A stretch of 22,387 nucleotides of DNA from Planctomycetaceae bacterium. GTDB taxonomy: Bacteria > Planctomycetota > Planctomycetia > Planctomycetales > Planctomycetaceae. The stretch spans positions 1-22,387 of the forward strand of contig CANJZR010000004.1 of assembly GCA_947479075.1 (NCBI GenBank). The letters are read 5' to 3'. Under the pieces are notes generated by a model. The model did not search any database. It saw nothing but the letters and a program-made list of their open reading frames with translations, and was not told the DNA's origin. Positions within the stretch are counted from its first letter, which is position 1; the number at the start of each line of letters is the position of its first letter. Made by a program: the position numbers and the translations under genes. Below, one piece after another: positions 9,319-16,566 of this stretch.

Positions 9319-9801
9319 ATGCAAGGTGAACCGCTGGCCTACATGCTGACGTGGGTCACTTATGGAACATGGCTGCCCGGTGATGAGCGAGGATGGATCG
9401 AGTACCGAAACGGCTGGCAGCTCCCCAGTCCCATGAAAGAACTGGAAGCCACTGCCGTGATGACAGACACTGCTTGCATTCTCAACACAGAGCAACGTCA
9501 TGCAGTCGAGAATCAGATCGCCGAGACATGTCAACTTCGAGACTGGCATCTCCATGCGGTGAACTGCCGGACGAATCACCTGCATGCGGTGGTGACGGCT
9601 CCGTCTACTGCCCCAAAAAAAGTTCGTGTCGACCTCAAGGCATGGACAACGCGTCGCCTGAAACAACAATTCGATCCCTCACGTACCAACTGGTGGGCGG
9701 AGCGAGGCAGCGTTCGCTTTCTCAATTCGGAAGCAGAGTTCGAAGGTGCAATTGTCTATGTGCAGGACGCCCAGGATCGGAAATGGCGGGACTTTCTGTG
9801 A
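9319..9801 (+). CDS. REP-associated tyrosine transposase (RAYT), Y1/IS200-like family
   Basis: Small 160-residue protein of the Y1 transposase (HUH endonuclease) superfamily. These enzymes cut and rejoin single-stranded DNA using a tyrosine and a metal held by the His-hydrophobic-His motif. Here the HUH motif is HLH (87-89) in the context NCRTNHLHAVV, matching the PNHVH-type motif of RAYTs. The probable catalytic tyrosine is Y147 in AIVYVQD, followed by a short C-terminal tail. The N-terminal YMLTWVTYGTWLPGDERGW is typical of the RAYT-like group found in planctomycetes. The start has a good ribosome site (GGGGAG just upstream). It lies in the same direction as its neighbours and is enclosed by inverted repeats. 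It appears intact. Its role in the host (repeat maintenance or true mobility) is inferred, not shown. Confidence 0.85.
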   Translation: MQGEPLAYMLTWVTYGTWLPGDERGWIEYRNGWQLPSPMKELEATAVMTDTACILNTEQRHAVENQIAETCQLRDWHLHAVNCRTNHLHAVVTAPSTAPKKVRVDLKAWTTRRLKQQFDPSRTNWWAERGSVRFLNSEAEFEGAIVYVQDAQDRKWRDFL

Positions 9802-9842
9802 AATGAACACTTGGACGCCGATGGATTTGCTACGCTTTAGTA

Positions 9843-9873
9843 ACGCTCGCCCTCGCTGACGCTTCGGGTTAGT
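9843..9873 (-). repeat. REP-like repeat, copy 2 (right boundary of cassette)
   Basis: Exact reverse complement of 9239-9269 over 31 nt. Identity stops at both ends immediately (9238 against 9874, and 9270 against 9842), which defines the repeat unit. It lies 18 nt before the ATG of the DUF1501 gene, so it forms part of that gene's leader. Confidence 0.9.
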
Positions 9874-9891
9874 GCAGAGAAAGACACAGCC

Positions 9892-11307
9892 ATGAACAGC
9901 CCCCAACTTTTCAACCCCACGCGCCGGAACGTCCTCCGCTCCATGATTGGCGGATCGATCCTCTTTCCGGGGATTGTCTCCCAGCTATTGGCGGATGAAG
10001 CAGGGACATCGGCATCGGCCGACCCGCTCTCGCCCCGGCCATCGCATTTTGCCCCCAAGGCCAAGCGGGTGATTTTCCTCTATATGAGTGGGGGCGTCTC
10101 GCACGTCGACTCCTGGGACCCCAAGCCCAAGCTCTTTGCCGACGCTGGAAAAACAATTCCGGTAAACGAGTTTCAGGGACGCAAGGGGGACTTCCACATG
10201 TTCCTCAAACGACCGGAATGGGAGTTCGCTCCGCATGGTCAATCGGGTACCGAAGTCAGCGGACTGTTCCCCCACATGGCGGGGTGCGTCGATGACCTGT
10301 GCGTCATTCGTTCGATGAAGTCGGACCATACCAATCACTACGAGGCCACACTCGGCATCCACACCGGGTCGTTCACCTTTGCCCGCCCCAGTATCGGATC
10401 CTGGGTCAGCTACGGCCTGGGCACGATGAACCGAAATCTCCCCTCCTTCGTCGTAATCGCGCCGAAGTCCCCGTACGCCGGGGGCCAGGTCTGGGGCAGC
10501 GATTTCCTTCCAGGGTCACATCAGGGCACGCTCGTTGTTCCCGGTCCCGAGCCAGTCGCCAACATCCAGCGCCGTGCCGCCAGCAGCCGTCTGCAGGAGC
10601 TCGAACTGGGCCTGCTCTCCAAGATGAACGACCGCCACCTCGCCACCCGTTCCACCGATCCGCAACTGGCAGCTCGCATCAAGTCCTTTGAAACCGCCTT
10701 CGGGATGCAGGCGGAGATGCCCGAAGTGTTCGATCTGTCGAAAGAGAGCGACGAGACACACGCGTTATACGGACTGCCGCGCGGCAGCACCGAAGGCTTC
10801 GCGTGGCAATGCCTTGTCGCCCGCCGGCTGGCGGAACGCGGCGTGCGGTTTGTCGAGTTGATCGATGTGGGGTCATCCAACAACTGGGACGCCCACGGCG
10901 ATATGCAGACACATGCGCCGCTCGCCAAGAACGTTGACCAGGCCGTGGCAGGATTGCTCAAGGACCTGAAACGTCGTGGTCTACTGGATGATACGCTGGT
11001 CGTCTGGACGACCGAGTTCGGCCGTACCCCCTTCAACTCCGTTGCCGGTGCCAAGGGACGCGAGCATCACCACTGGGTCTTTTCGTCCTGGCTGGCGGGA
11101 GCGGGAGTGAAGCCGGGGATGACGTACGGTGAATCGGATGAGTATGGGATCGACGTGGCCCGCGATCCGGTCCACGTCCATGACTTCCACGCCACGATCC
11201 TGCACCTGATGGGCCTCGATCACACCCAGCTGACCTACCGCCACACCGGTCGCGATTATCGTTTGACCGATGTCGCCGGGAAGGTCGTGACCCCGATCCT
11301 CGGCTGA
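9892..11307 (+). CDS. DUF1501 domain protein (partner of the PSCyt gene)
   Basis: 471-residue DUF1501 protein, a sulfatase/alkaline phosphatase-fold family hugely expanded in planctomycetes and of unknown substrate. The N-terminus TRRNVLRSMIGGSILFPG (10-27) looks like a twin-arginine export signal (RR followed by a hydrophobic segment). Family landmarks are FLYMSGGVSHVDSWDPKP (about 63-80), the central IRSMKSDHTNHYEA, a late EFGRTPF and the C-terminal HDFHATILHLMGLDH. Length is normal for the family. DUF1501 genes commonly follow DUF1549/DUF1553 genes directly, so the two are presumed to act together. Here they are parted by the RAYT cassette. The Shine-Dalgarno is weak (GAGAAAG), and lies just inside the sequence following the repeat. 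Confidence 0.92.
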   Translation: MNSPQLFNPTRRNVLRSMIGGSILFPGIVSQLLADEAGTSASADPLSPRPSHFAPKAKRVIFLYMSGGVSHVDSWDPKPKLFADAGKTIPVNEFQGRKGDFHMFLKRPEWEFAPHGQSGTEVSGLFPHMAGCVDDLCVIRSMKSDHTNHYEATLGIHTGSFTFARPSIGSWVSYGLGTMNRNLPSFVVIAPKSPYAGGQVWGSDFLPGSHQGTLVVPGPEPVANIQRRAASSRLQELELGLLSKMNDRHLATRSTDPQLAARIKSFETAFGMQAEMPEVFDLSKESDETHALYGLPRGSTEGFAWQCLVARRLAERGVRFVELIDVGSSNNWDAHGDMQTHAPLAKNVDQAVAGLLKDLKRRGLLDDTLVVWTTEFGRTPFNSVAGAKGREHHHWVFSSWLAGAGVKPGMTYGESDEYGIDVARDPVHVHDFHATILHLMGLDHTQLTYRHTGRDYRLTDVAGKVVTPILG

Positions 11308-11508
11308 CAAAAGCGGGGCATGTGACGGTGAGGGGTGTGAAGAGGGGAACACTGATCTTCACTAATAACCACTAATCAAGAAATCACTCCTGGCACGAAA
11401 CTCCGTCACTGAAGAGGGACCGTACAATCGGATGCTTCTCCAGATTAGCGCCAATTCGTGAAGATCAGTGTTCCCCCCTTCACCCCGTCATCAATTCCAA
11501 GTCGCTCA
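11308..11508. other. Convergent intergenic region between two DUF1501 genes
   Basis: 201 bp without a gene, almost wholly occupied by the inverted decamer-array element at 11337-11483. No classical hairpin plus U-tract terminator is visible for either gene, so this element may serve as the transcription barrier. Confidence 0.6.
11337..11483. repeat. Inverted repeat element built of decamer arrays
   Basis: Arms 11337-11362 and 11458-11483 are 26 nt each and complementary at 25 of 26 positions. A weaker match extends inward to about 11377 and 11443. Read outward from the centre, each arm is three consecutive 10 nt units of consensus ATTAGTGNNN (left: minus strand, 11376 down to 11347; right: plus strand, 11444 to 11473). 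The central segment is about 65-95 nt and is not itself repeated. Confidence 0.8.
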
Positions 11509-12960
11509 TCAAAACAATTCCGTGATCGGCTGGCCGTTATCCCGGACGACGAAATTCGGGCGTCCCCTGTCGTCGAGGAACTGCGTTTCCTGCGGCACGC
11601 CCATGTGGCGGTAGATCGTCGCAGCCAGATCCGCCGGAGTCACCGGTCGCTCGGCGATCAAGGCTCCGTCGCGGTCGGACTTACCAATGACCTGCCCATG
11701 ACGCAGACCACCTCCCGCGAGGCAGATCGATGACACGTTCGGCCAATGATCGCGCCCATCGGAGCTGCCCTGCGAGCCCATAAATGGCGTGCGGCCAAAC
11801 TCCCCCATCGCGATCACGAGCACCTTGTCGAGTAGCCCGCGGGCTTTTAAATCCGCAACCAGCGTTGTGAGCAGGTGATCGAACAGCGGCAGAAGCGGTC
11901 CCAGCCCTTTCGAGATTCCGCCGTACGGGGGAATGTTGTCCCCGTGGGTATCCCATGTTCCGGAAGAGGGGTGATAGCTGAGATCAAGGGTGACGAACGC
12001 AGCCCCGCGTTCCACCAGTCGCCGCGCTATCAGGGCCTGCTGACACCAGAGATGCGAGCCGTAGAGTGATCGCGATTCATCGGATTCCAGACTGATGTCG
12101 AACGCCGTCTGAGCCTGCCTCCCGACCAGCATGTCGAGGGCCTGCCGCTGATACATCGAGCTGGCGTCCATGATCCCCGACTGGTCGAGTCCGCTCCGCA
12201 TCCGGTCGAAATCCTGAGCCAGCGTCTGCCGGTCCTTGAGCCTCGTCACCGACAACGACTTCGGCAGCTGGAACAGATCCGCGCCGGTCACCTGCCCGGT
12301 ATCGACGCCGACGTTGGTGTAAACCGGCAACTTCGACGCCCGGTTCGCAATGAATGGATCGTACTGCTTGCCCAGCCAGCCGCCGTAACCGATATGTGAT
12401 CGTCCCGTCTGAAACGCAACGTACGCAGGCATCCCCGGGTGATTTGGACCATGGTGTTTCGCGATGACCGACGCGATCGAAGGGTACTTGTCACCCTGCG
12501 GATTGAGTCGGAGTTCCGCTTCCGGATGCCCCGACTGCATCACCATGTTGGGTTCATGATTGCTGAACCGACAATCCACAGAACGAATCAGCGTCATATC
12601 GTCGAGCATCGCCGCCTGTTTCGGCAGGCGGTCACAGATCACGACCCCGGGGATTTTGGTCTGCGTCACGCCAAACGGACCGCGATTGTTCCACGGACGG
12701 TCGGGCTTCGAGTCCCAGGTATCAATGTGACTCGGTCCGCCCGCCATCCACAGCAGGATCACGCTCTTACCATCGGGGGCCTTCGCCGGACCAGCAGCAG
12801 CCCGCTGCTCCAGAAGACGAGGCAATGACAGACCAGCCAACCCCGCCAGACCGACTTTCAGAAAATTGCGTCGTGAATCAAGCGTCAACCCCTCGCGGAC
12901 CGTCCCCCACAGGTCTGCAAACGCAGCTCGTGAATGCGGGGTGGTTGTCGGCACGGTCAT
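11509..12960 (-). CDS. DUF1501 domain protein (unpaired)
   Basis: 483-residue DUF1501 protein, a second and clearly different member from the one at 9892. The export signal SRRNFLKVGLAGLAGLSLPRL is twin-arginine-like (RR plus a hydrophobic run) at about 30-50. Landmarks are ILLWMAGGPSHIDTWDSKP, IRSVDCRFSNHEPNMVMQSG, LDLSYHPSSGTWDTHGDN, EFGRTPFMGS and the C-terminal IYRHMGVPQETQFLDDRGRP. The frame is open upstream to 13107, but that extension has no family similarity and would overlap the divergent aminotransferase start region. I chose ATG 12960, with GGGAG 6 nt upstream and a plausible promoter behind it. An alternative ATG is at 12981. No DUF1549/DUF1553 partner is adjacent, which is unusual but not rare. 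Confidence 0.9.
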   Translation of the reverse strand: MTVPTTTPHSRAAFADLWGTVREGLTLDSRRNFLKVGLAGLAGLSLPRLLEQRAAAGPAKAPDGKSVILLWMAGGPSHIDTWDSKPDRPWNNRGPFGVTQTKIPGVVICDRLPKQAAMLDDMTLIRSVDCRFSNHEPNMVMQSGHPEAELRLNPQGDKYPSIASVIAKHHGPNHPGMPAYVAFQTGRSHIGYGGWLGKQYDPFIANRASKLPVYTNVGVDTGQVTGADLFQLPKSLSVTRLKDRQTLAQDFDRMRSGLDQSGIMDASSMYQRQALDMLVGRQAQTAFDISLESDESRSLYGSHLWCQQALIARRLVERGAAFVTLDLSYHPSSGTWDTHGDNIPPYGGISKGLGPLLPLFDHLLTTLVADLKARGLLDKVLVIAMGEFGRTPFMGSQGSSDGRDHWPNVSSICLAGGGLRHGQVIGKSDRDGALIAERPVTPADLAATIYRHMGVPQETQFLDDRGRPNFVVRDNGQPITELF

Positions 12961-12966
12961 CTCGGA

Positions 12967-12971
12967 CTCCC
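12967..12971 (-). promoter_or_regulatory. Ribosome binding site for the unpaired DUF1501 gene
   Basis: GGGAG on the minus strand, 6 nt before the ATG at 12960. It favours this start over the longer open frame. A second candidate (GAAGG) precedes the ATG at 12981. Confidence 0.5.
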
Positions 12972-12995
12972 GGAAATTCATAAGCGAGCCTTCAT

Positions 12996-13025
12996 ATGAT
13001 ATCGGCCGATCCAGTTTGCGGGCAA
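12996..13025 (-). promoter_or_regulatory. Possible sigma-70-type promoter of the unpaired DUF1501 gene
   Basis: On the minus strand, TTGCCC (13020-13025, 4 of 6 to the -35 consensus) and TATCAT (12996-13001, 5 of 6 to the -10 consensus) are 18 nt apart. Transcription would start near 12989, giving about 29 nt before the ATG at 12960 but only about 8 nt before the one at 12981. This again supports 12960. Confidence 0.4.
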
Positions 13026-13151
13026 CACCGGGATCGGTCGGCATCAAAGAAAGGAGTGAGAGTGAGTGGAACCATGAACTGGCAGTGAGTGACCAAATCC
13101 ATGACACTCAGGACATCTGTGATCTGCCCACTGACCGTTTTGCGCCCCCTC

Positions 13152-14363
13152 ATGCCCACTGACTCCCCTGCTCTGCTTGGTGGTGTTCCGGTTCGACCGG
13201 AGGGGCCGCCGGTATGGCCGAGGCGTACCCCTGAGACAGATGCCGTCCTGCTGGCTCTCCGCGAGTCCGGTGACTGGGGCCGCTACCATGGGCCGCATAC
13301 GGGAGCTTTGATCGCCTCGCTGTCACAAGACCTGCAACGGGACCACGTCCAACTCTGTGCCAGTGGGACAGCTGCGGTGGAACTGGCCCTGCGAGGTCTC
13401 TCGGTCGGACCGGGCGATGAAGTGATTCTGTCCGCGTATGACTTCAAGGCGAACTTCACGAACGTCGTCCTGCTGGGGGCCACCCCGGTCCTGGTCGACT
13501 GTCGCTCTGACGATGCCCAGCTGGATGTCTCGGCTGTGGAAGCGGCGTGTACGGCCAAGACCAAGGCCATCATCGCCTCGCACCTGCAGGGTGGACTGGT
13601 CGATATGCTGGCGCTCCGAGAGATCGCCGACCGCCGCGGCATCGCCCTGCTCGAAGATGTCTGTCAGTCCCCGGGAGCAGTGATCGCTGGCCGCCCCGCC
13701 GGAGCCTGGGGAGATGTCGCCACGCTCAGCTTTGGTGGTTCCAAACTTGTCACAGCGGGGCGCGGGGGAGCAGTTCTGACCTCACGGCCCGAGATTGCCC
13801 AGCGGATCAAGCTCTACCACCAGCGCGGCAACGAGGCCTACCCGCTTTCCGAAATGCAGGCCGCGTTATTGCTGCCTCAGTGGAAGCAATTGAAGCACGA
13901 TCACGCGACGCGAACAAAAGCCGTCTTAGAAATCTCTTCGCAACTTGCTCGTGAACAACAGACATCGCCCCCCCTCGCTCCTCTCTGCCGGTCTCACCTG
14001 ACGACTGACAGTGCGCCCACGCAAAACGCCCCGGCCTTCTACAAGCTGGCCTTCTGGTACGACAATGCGGCCCTGGAGGGACTGCCTCGCGACCGTTTCT
14101 GTCGAGCCATGCGAGCTGAGGGGATCGCGATCGATCCGGGTTTTGCGGGCCTGCACCTCATTCACGCCCGCAGCCGCTTTCGTGCTGGCGGACCATTGGC
14201 TCACGCCACTCAGGCCTGCTCCCGGATCGTCATGCTGCATCATCCGCTGCTGCTGGAAGCTGAGACAGCAGCCCGTGATTTTCAGTCGGCGCTTGACAAG
14301 ATCACCCGTCACGCGAGGATGCTCATCGACACCGCCCTCCCCTCGGACACGACACAGGACTGA
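13152..14363 (+). CDS. DegT/DnrJ/EryC1/StrS-family PLP-dependent aminotransferase
   Basis: 403-residue fold-type I PLP enzyme of the DegT/StrS family, which usually transfers an amino group to a keto-sugar or similar cyclic substrate. Seen motifs are the cofactor phosphate loop SGTAA (71-75), EDVCQS (168-173) with the PLP-nitrogen Asp (canonically EDAAQ), and SFGGSKLVTAGRGG (193-206), in which K198 is the Schiff-base lysine (canonically SFHxxK...GEGG). The start at ATG 13152 leads directly into LLGGVPVRP, the usual N-terminal motif. The frame remains open to a GTG at 13089, but that stretch overlaps the control region of the divergent gene. Its stop is 5 nt before the thioredoxin-like gene, so they form an operon. 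The substrate cannot be deduced, as no sugar nucleotide genes are nearby. The altered loop around the lysine suggests a divergent subfamily. Confidence 0.88.
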   Translation: MPTDSPALLGGVPVRPEGPPVWPRRTPETDAVLLALRESGDWGRYHGPHTGALIASLSQDLQRDHVQLCASGTAAVELALRGLSVGPGDEVILSAYDFKANFTNVVLLGATPVLVDCRSDDAQLDVSAVEAACTAKTKAIIASHLQGGLVDMLALREIADRRGIALLEDVCQSPGAVIAGRPAGAWGDVATLSFGGSKLVTAGRGGAVLTSRPEIAQRIKLYHQRGNEAYPLSEMQAALLLPQWKQLKHDHATRTKAVLEISSQLAREQQTSPPLAPLCRSHLTTDSAPTQNAPAFYKLAFWYDNAALEGLPRDRFCRAMRAEGIAIDPGFAGLHLIHARSRFRAGGPLAHATQACSRIVMLHHPLLLEAETAARDFQSALDKITRHARMLIDTALPSDTTQD

Positions 14364-14368
14364 ATCGC

Positions 14369-14926
14369 ATGGATTTCGCTGCCAAATTCGCGGAAGGGTT
14401 GCCTTACGCCGACTTCCTGAACAAGTATGGCTCACCCGATCAGCGTCAGCGCTGGAACGACTTCTTCCACTGCGTTTCGCTGAACGACACACAGAAGGCC
14501 CTGCTCGGCTCCTTCACGCGTCAGATGAAGGTCATCGTGCTGGCGGGGACCTGGTGCGGCGACTGCGTCAATCAGTGTCCGATGTTCGAGCATTTTTCCC
14601 AGGCGTGCCCGCAGCTCGACATTCGCTTCTTTGACCGGGATGCGAATCCCGACCTCGGACAGGCCATGGCCACCTGCGGAGCTGCTCGTGTCCCATCGGT
14701 CGTCTTCCTCAGTGAGGATGGTTACGTGTGTGGCCGGTACGGCGATCGTACATTGTCCAAGTACCGTTCGATGGTCGGCTCACTGGTGGGGAACGCATGC
14801 TCGACAGGGATCGCCCTCGGTGATGACCTGGCCCTGTCTGTGATGCAGGACTGGCTCGACGAGTTTGAACGCATCCAGTGGATGCTGCGGACATCCGGCC
14901 GTCTGCGCTCGCTGCATGGGGATTGA
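14369..14926 (+). CDS. Thioredoxin-like protein with WCGDC motif
   Basis: 185-residue cytoplasmic thioredoxin-fold protein of the Thioredoxin_9-type group. Seen are WCGDC (62-66) with two redox cysteines separated by Gly-Asp, and a cis-proline segment ARVPSVVFLSEDG (P109). An N-terminal helical stretch of about 50 residues precedes the fold and an amphipathic helical tail follows. There is no signal peptide. It begins 5 nt after the aminotransferase stop, so translation is probably coupled. Its partner is unknown. Co-transcription with a DegT-type enzyme is recorded here as an observation, and a redox role for that enzyme would be a guess. Confidence 0.85.
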   Translation: MDFAAKFAEGLPYADFLNKYGSPDQRQRWNDFFHCVSLNDTQKALLGSFTRQMKVIVLAGTWCGDCVNQCPMFEHFSQACPQLDIRFFDRDANPDLGQAMATCGAARVPSVVFLSEDGYVCGRYGDRTLSKYRSMVGSLVGNACSTGIALGDDLALSVMQDWLDEFERIQWMLRTSGRLRSLHGD

Positions 14927-15147
14927 ACCTCTCTCGTCAGAGACCTCCCGCAGCAGTTCAGCCTTCGGGGGACTCAGCCCTCCCACACCAACCCGAAGCG
15001 TCAGCGAGGGCGAGCGTCTCTCGATGAGAGTTCCACATTGGACGAACTTTTGAAACTCACCGACGTTGAGCGATCGGTTTGAAGCTCCATGTGAGTGTGA
15101 GAGTGCTCCAGGCAAGCTGAAGCCTGAACGCCAGCAAAGACTTCCAG
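14927..15147. other. Intergenic region holding the third REP-like copy
   Basis: 221 bp with no gene. It contains a 5 bp-stem hairpin at 14930-14943 just after the thioredoxin-like stop (weak, no U-tract), a G/C-rich stretch around 14962-14984, the repeat at 14990-15017, and a short palindrome CTCTCGATGAGAG immediately after it. Nothing resembling a promoter for hpnE was recognised. Confidence 0.5.
14990..15017 (+). repeat. REP-like repeat, copy 3 (solo)
   Basis: 28 nt identical to the core of 9240-9269, starting AACCCGAAGCGTCAGCGAGG. The base before it is C instead of T, so the identity is shorter than in the cassette copies. No inverted partner is present within the gap, so this is a solitary copy about 5 kb from the transposase gene. 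Confidence 0.88.
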
Positions 15148-16548
15148 ATGTCCACATCTCCTCCTGTCGTGATCATCGGTGGTGGCCTCGCTGGCCTGGC
15201 GGCAGCTGTGGGGCTGTCATCGCGCGGGGTGACCTGCCGCGTGCTGGAATCACGGCAGAAGCTGGGAGGCCGGGCCTCGTCATTTATCGACCCCACCAAC
15301 GGCGAGGAGCTCGACAATTGTCAGCACGTCAGCATGGGGTGCTGCACGAACTTCGCTCATTTCATGCAGACCATCGGAGCGGAACGACTTTTCAGGCGTG
15401 AGAAGTCACTGACATTTCTCGGAACAACCGGTCACGCGACGGTCATGAAAGCCGCTCCGCTCCCGGCTCCGCTGCATCTGTTCCCCTCCATGGCTTCGCT
15501 GCATTGGCTGAGCCTATCCGAGCGGATGCGTCTGCTGTACGGGTTATCGAGCCTGCTACGCACGTCGAGTTCCAGGCTGCGCGGGGTCCGCCTCTCCGAC
15601 TGGCTGACACAGCATTACCAGACGCCCCGGATCTGCAGTGGGTTCTGGCATCTGGTACTCGTCAGCGCCCTGAGTGAATCGCTCGACCGAATCGACACCA
15701 GCTACGCCCGCAAAGTATTGCTCGATGGATTCGCGAGGAATCGCACCGGCTGGGAGGTCCTGGTCCCCACGGAATCACTGACCCGCCTCAACGATGAGAT
15801 TGCCTCGGACTTTCTCTCCGGTCGAGGCGTCGTCATCGATCGCTCGGCCCCCATCGAGAAACTGACGCTCGAACAACAGCTGATCTCACACATTACAACG
15901 CGTAGCGGCGAAGAGATCCTGGCCGAGGATGTCATCGTGGCTATTCCGCCTTACCGGCTGAATTCGCTCCTCGATGCCAGTGGAATCGACCAGACGTGCT
16001 GGCCCGATCTCTCGCAAATCGAAACGGCTCCGATCGCCAGCGTGCATCTCTGGTTCGACCGCCCTTTGACTTCAATGCCGAACGCCGTACTGGTCGACCG
16101 TGTGAGTCAGTGGATGTTCAACCGCTCCACGGGAGAAACCGAACCGGGTGATCCCTGGTACTGTCAGGTCGTTATCAGCGCCAGCCGCGACATCGAGTCC
16201 GCAGACCAGAACGCCATCGTGAACCAGGTGGCCGATGAACTGCGCCAAACGTGGCCGGAGGCTCGAGACGCCCAGCTGTTGCGGGGGCGGCTGGTGATTG
16301 AGCGGCGTGCCGTGTTCTCTGTGACACCCGGGATTGATCAGCTGCGACCCACGCAGCAAAGCCCGATAGGCAATCTGCAACTGGCGGGCGATTGGACTCA
16401 AACGGGCTGGCCCGCCACGATGGAGGGAGCAGTCCGCAGCGGTTACCTGGCTGCGGAAAATGTCCTGCGTCGCCGAGGCGTGGAGGCCACACTGCTCCAG
16501 CCTGACCTGCCGAGCGTGTGGCTCTCCCGTCTGGCATTTCCTCAATAG
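15148..16548 (+). CDS. hpnE: Hydroxysqualene dehydroxylase HpnE
   Basis: 466-residue FAD-dependent amine-oxidase-fold protein. HpnE reduces hydroxysqualene to squalene, completing the HpnC-HpnD-HpnE route from farnesyl diphosphate (family knowledge). Seen are the FAD loop GGGLAGLAAA (11-20), LGGRASSF (39-46) and the HpnE-type signature DNCQHVSMGCCTNF (56-69). The C-terminal FAD-binding stretch is LAGDWTQTGWPATMEGAVRSG. Length fits the family. Start ATG 15148 is immediately followed by the dinucleotide-binding strand, so it is secure although the Shine-Dalgarno is weak. hpnC and hpnD are not in the window. The thioredoxin-like gene is 221 bp upstream with a repeat between, so co-transcription is uncertain. 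It ends 18 bp from the convergent protease gene with no terminator visible. A phytoene desaturase-like enzyme is the alternative, judged less likely. Confidence 0.88.
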   Translation: MSTSPPVVIIGGGLAGLAAAVGLSSRGVTCRVLESRQKLGGRASSFIDPTNGEELDNCQHVSMGCCTNFAHFMQTIGAERLFRREKSLTFLGTTGHATVMKAAPLPAPLHLFPSMASLHWLSLSERMRLLYGLSSLLRTSSSRLRGVRLSDWLTQHYQTPRICSGFWHLVLVSALSESLDRIDTSYARKVLLDGFARNRTGWEVLVPTESLTRLNDEIASDFLSGRGVVIDRSAPIEKLTLEQQLISHITTRSGEEILAEDVIVAIPPYRLNSLLDASGIDQTCWPDLSQIETAPIASVHLWFDRPLTSMPNAVLVDRVSQWMFNRSTGETEPGDPWYCQVVISASRDIESADQNAIVNQVADELRQTWPEARDAQLLRGRLVIERRAVFSVTPGIDQLRPTQQSPIGNLQLAGDWTQTGWPATMEGAVRSGYLAAENVLRRRGVEATLLQPDLPSVWLSRLAFPQ

Positions 16549-16566
16549 ATCGCTGCCCCACTCGAA

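Larger units (their letters stand above)
9239..9873 (+). mobile_element. REP-type transposase cassette bounded by 31 bp inverted repeats
   Basis: A 635 bp unit made of a Y1-transposase gene (9319-9801) enclosed by exact inverted 31 bp repeats at 9239-9269 and 9843-9873. It begins 9 nt after the PSCyt stop codon and ends 18 nt before the DUF1501 ATG, so it fills almost the whole space between two normally adjacent genes. No target-site duplication is visible outside the repeats, which agrees with Y1 (IS200/IS605-like) chemistry, where none is expected. Whether the whole unit moves, or the gene merely became associated with the repeats, cannot be told from one locus. Confidence 0.7.

Noticed and set aside
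9606..9625. Run of seven A residues in the transposase gene as a programmed frameshift site
   Set aside because: The frame continues intact through the HUH protein to a normal C-terminus, so no shift is needed, and no second frame product is evident.
11423..11428. TACAAT -10-like box in the convergent gap
   Set aside because: No -35 element at a proper distance and no gene downstream in that direction; probably part of the spacer of the repeat element.
14930..14943. Hairpin TCTCT-CGTC-AGAGA after the thioredoxin-like gene as terminator
   Set aside because: The stem is only 5 bp and no T-run follows.
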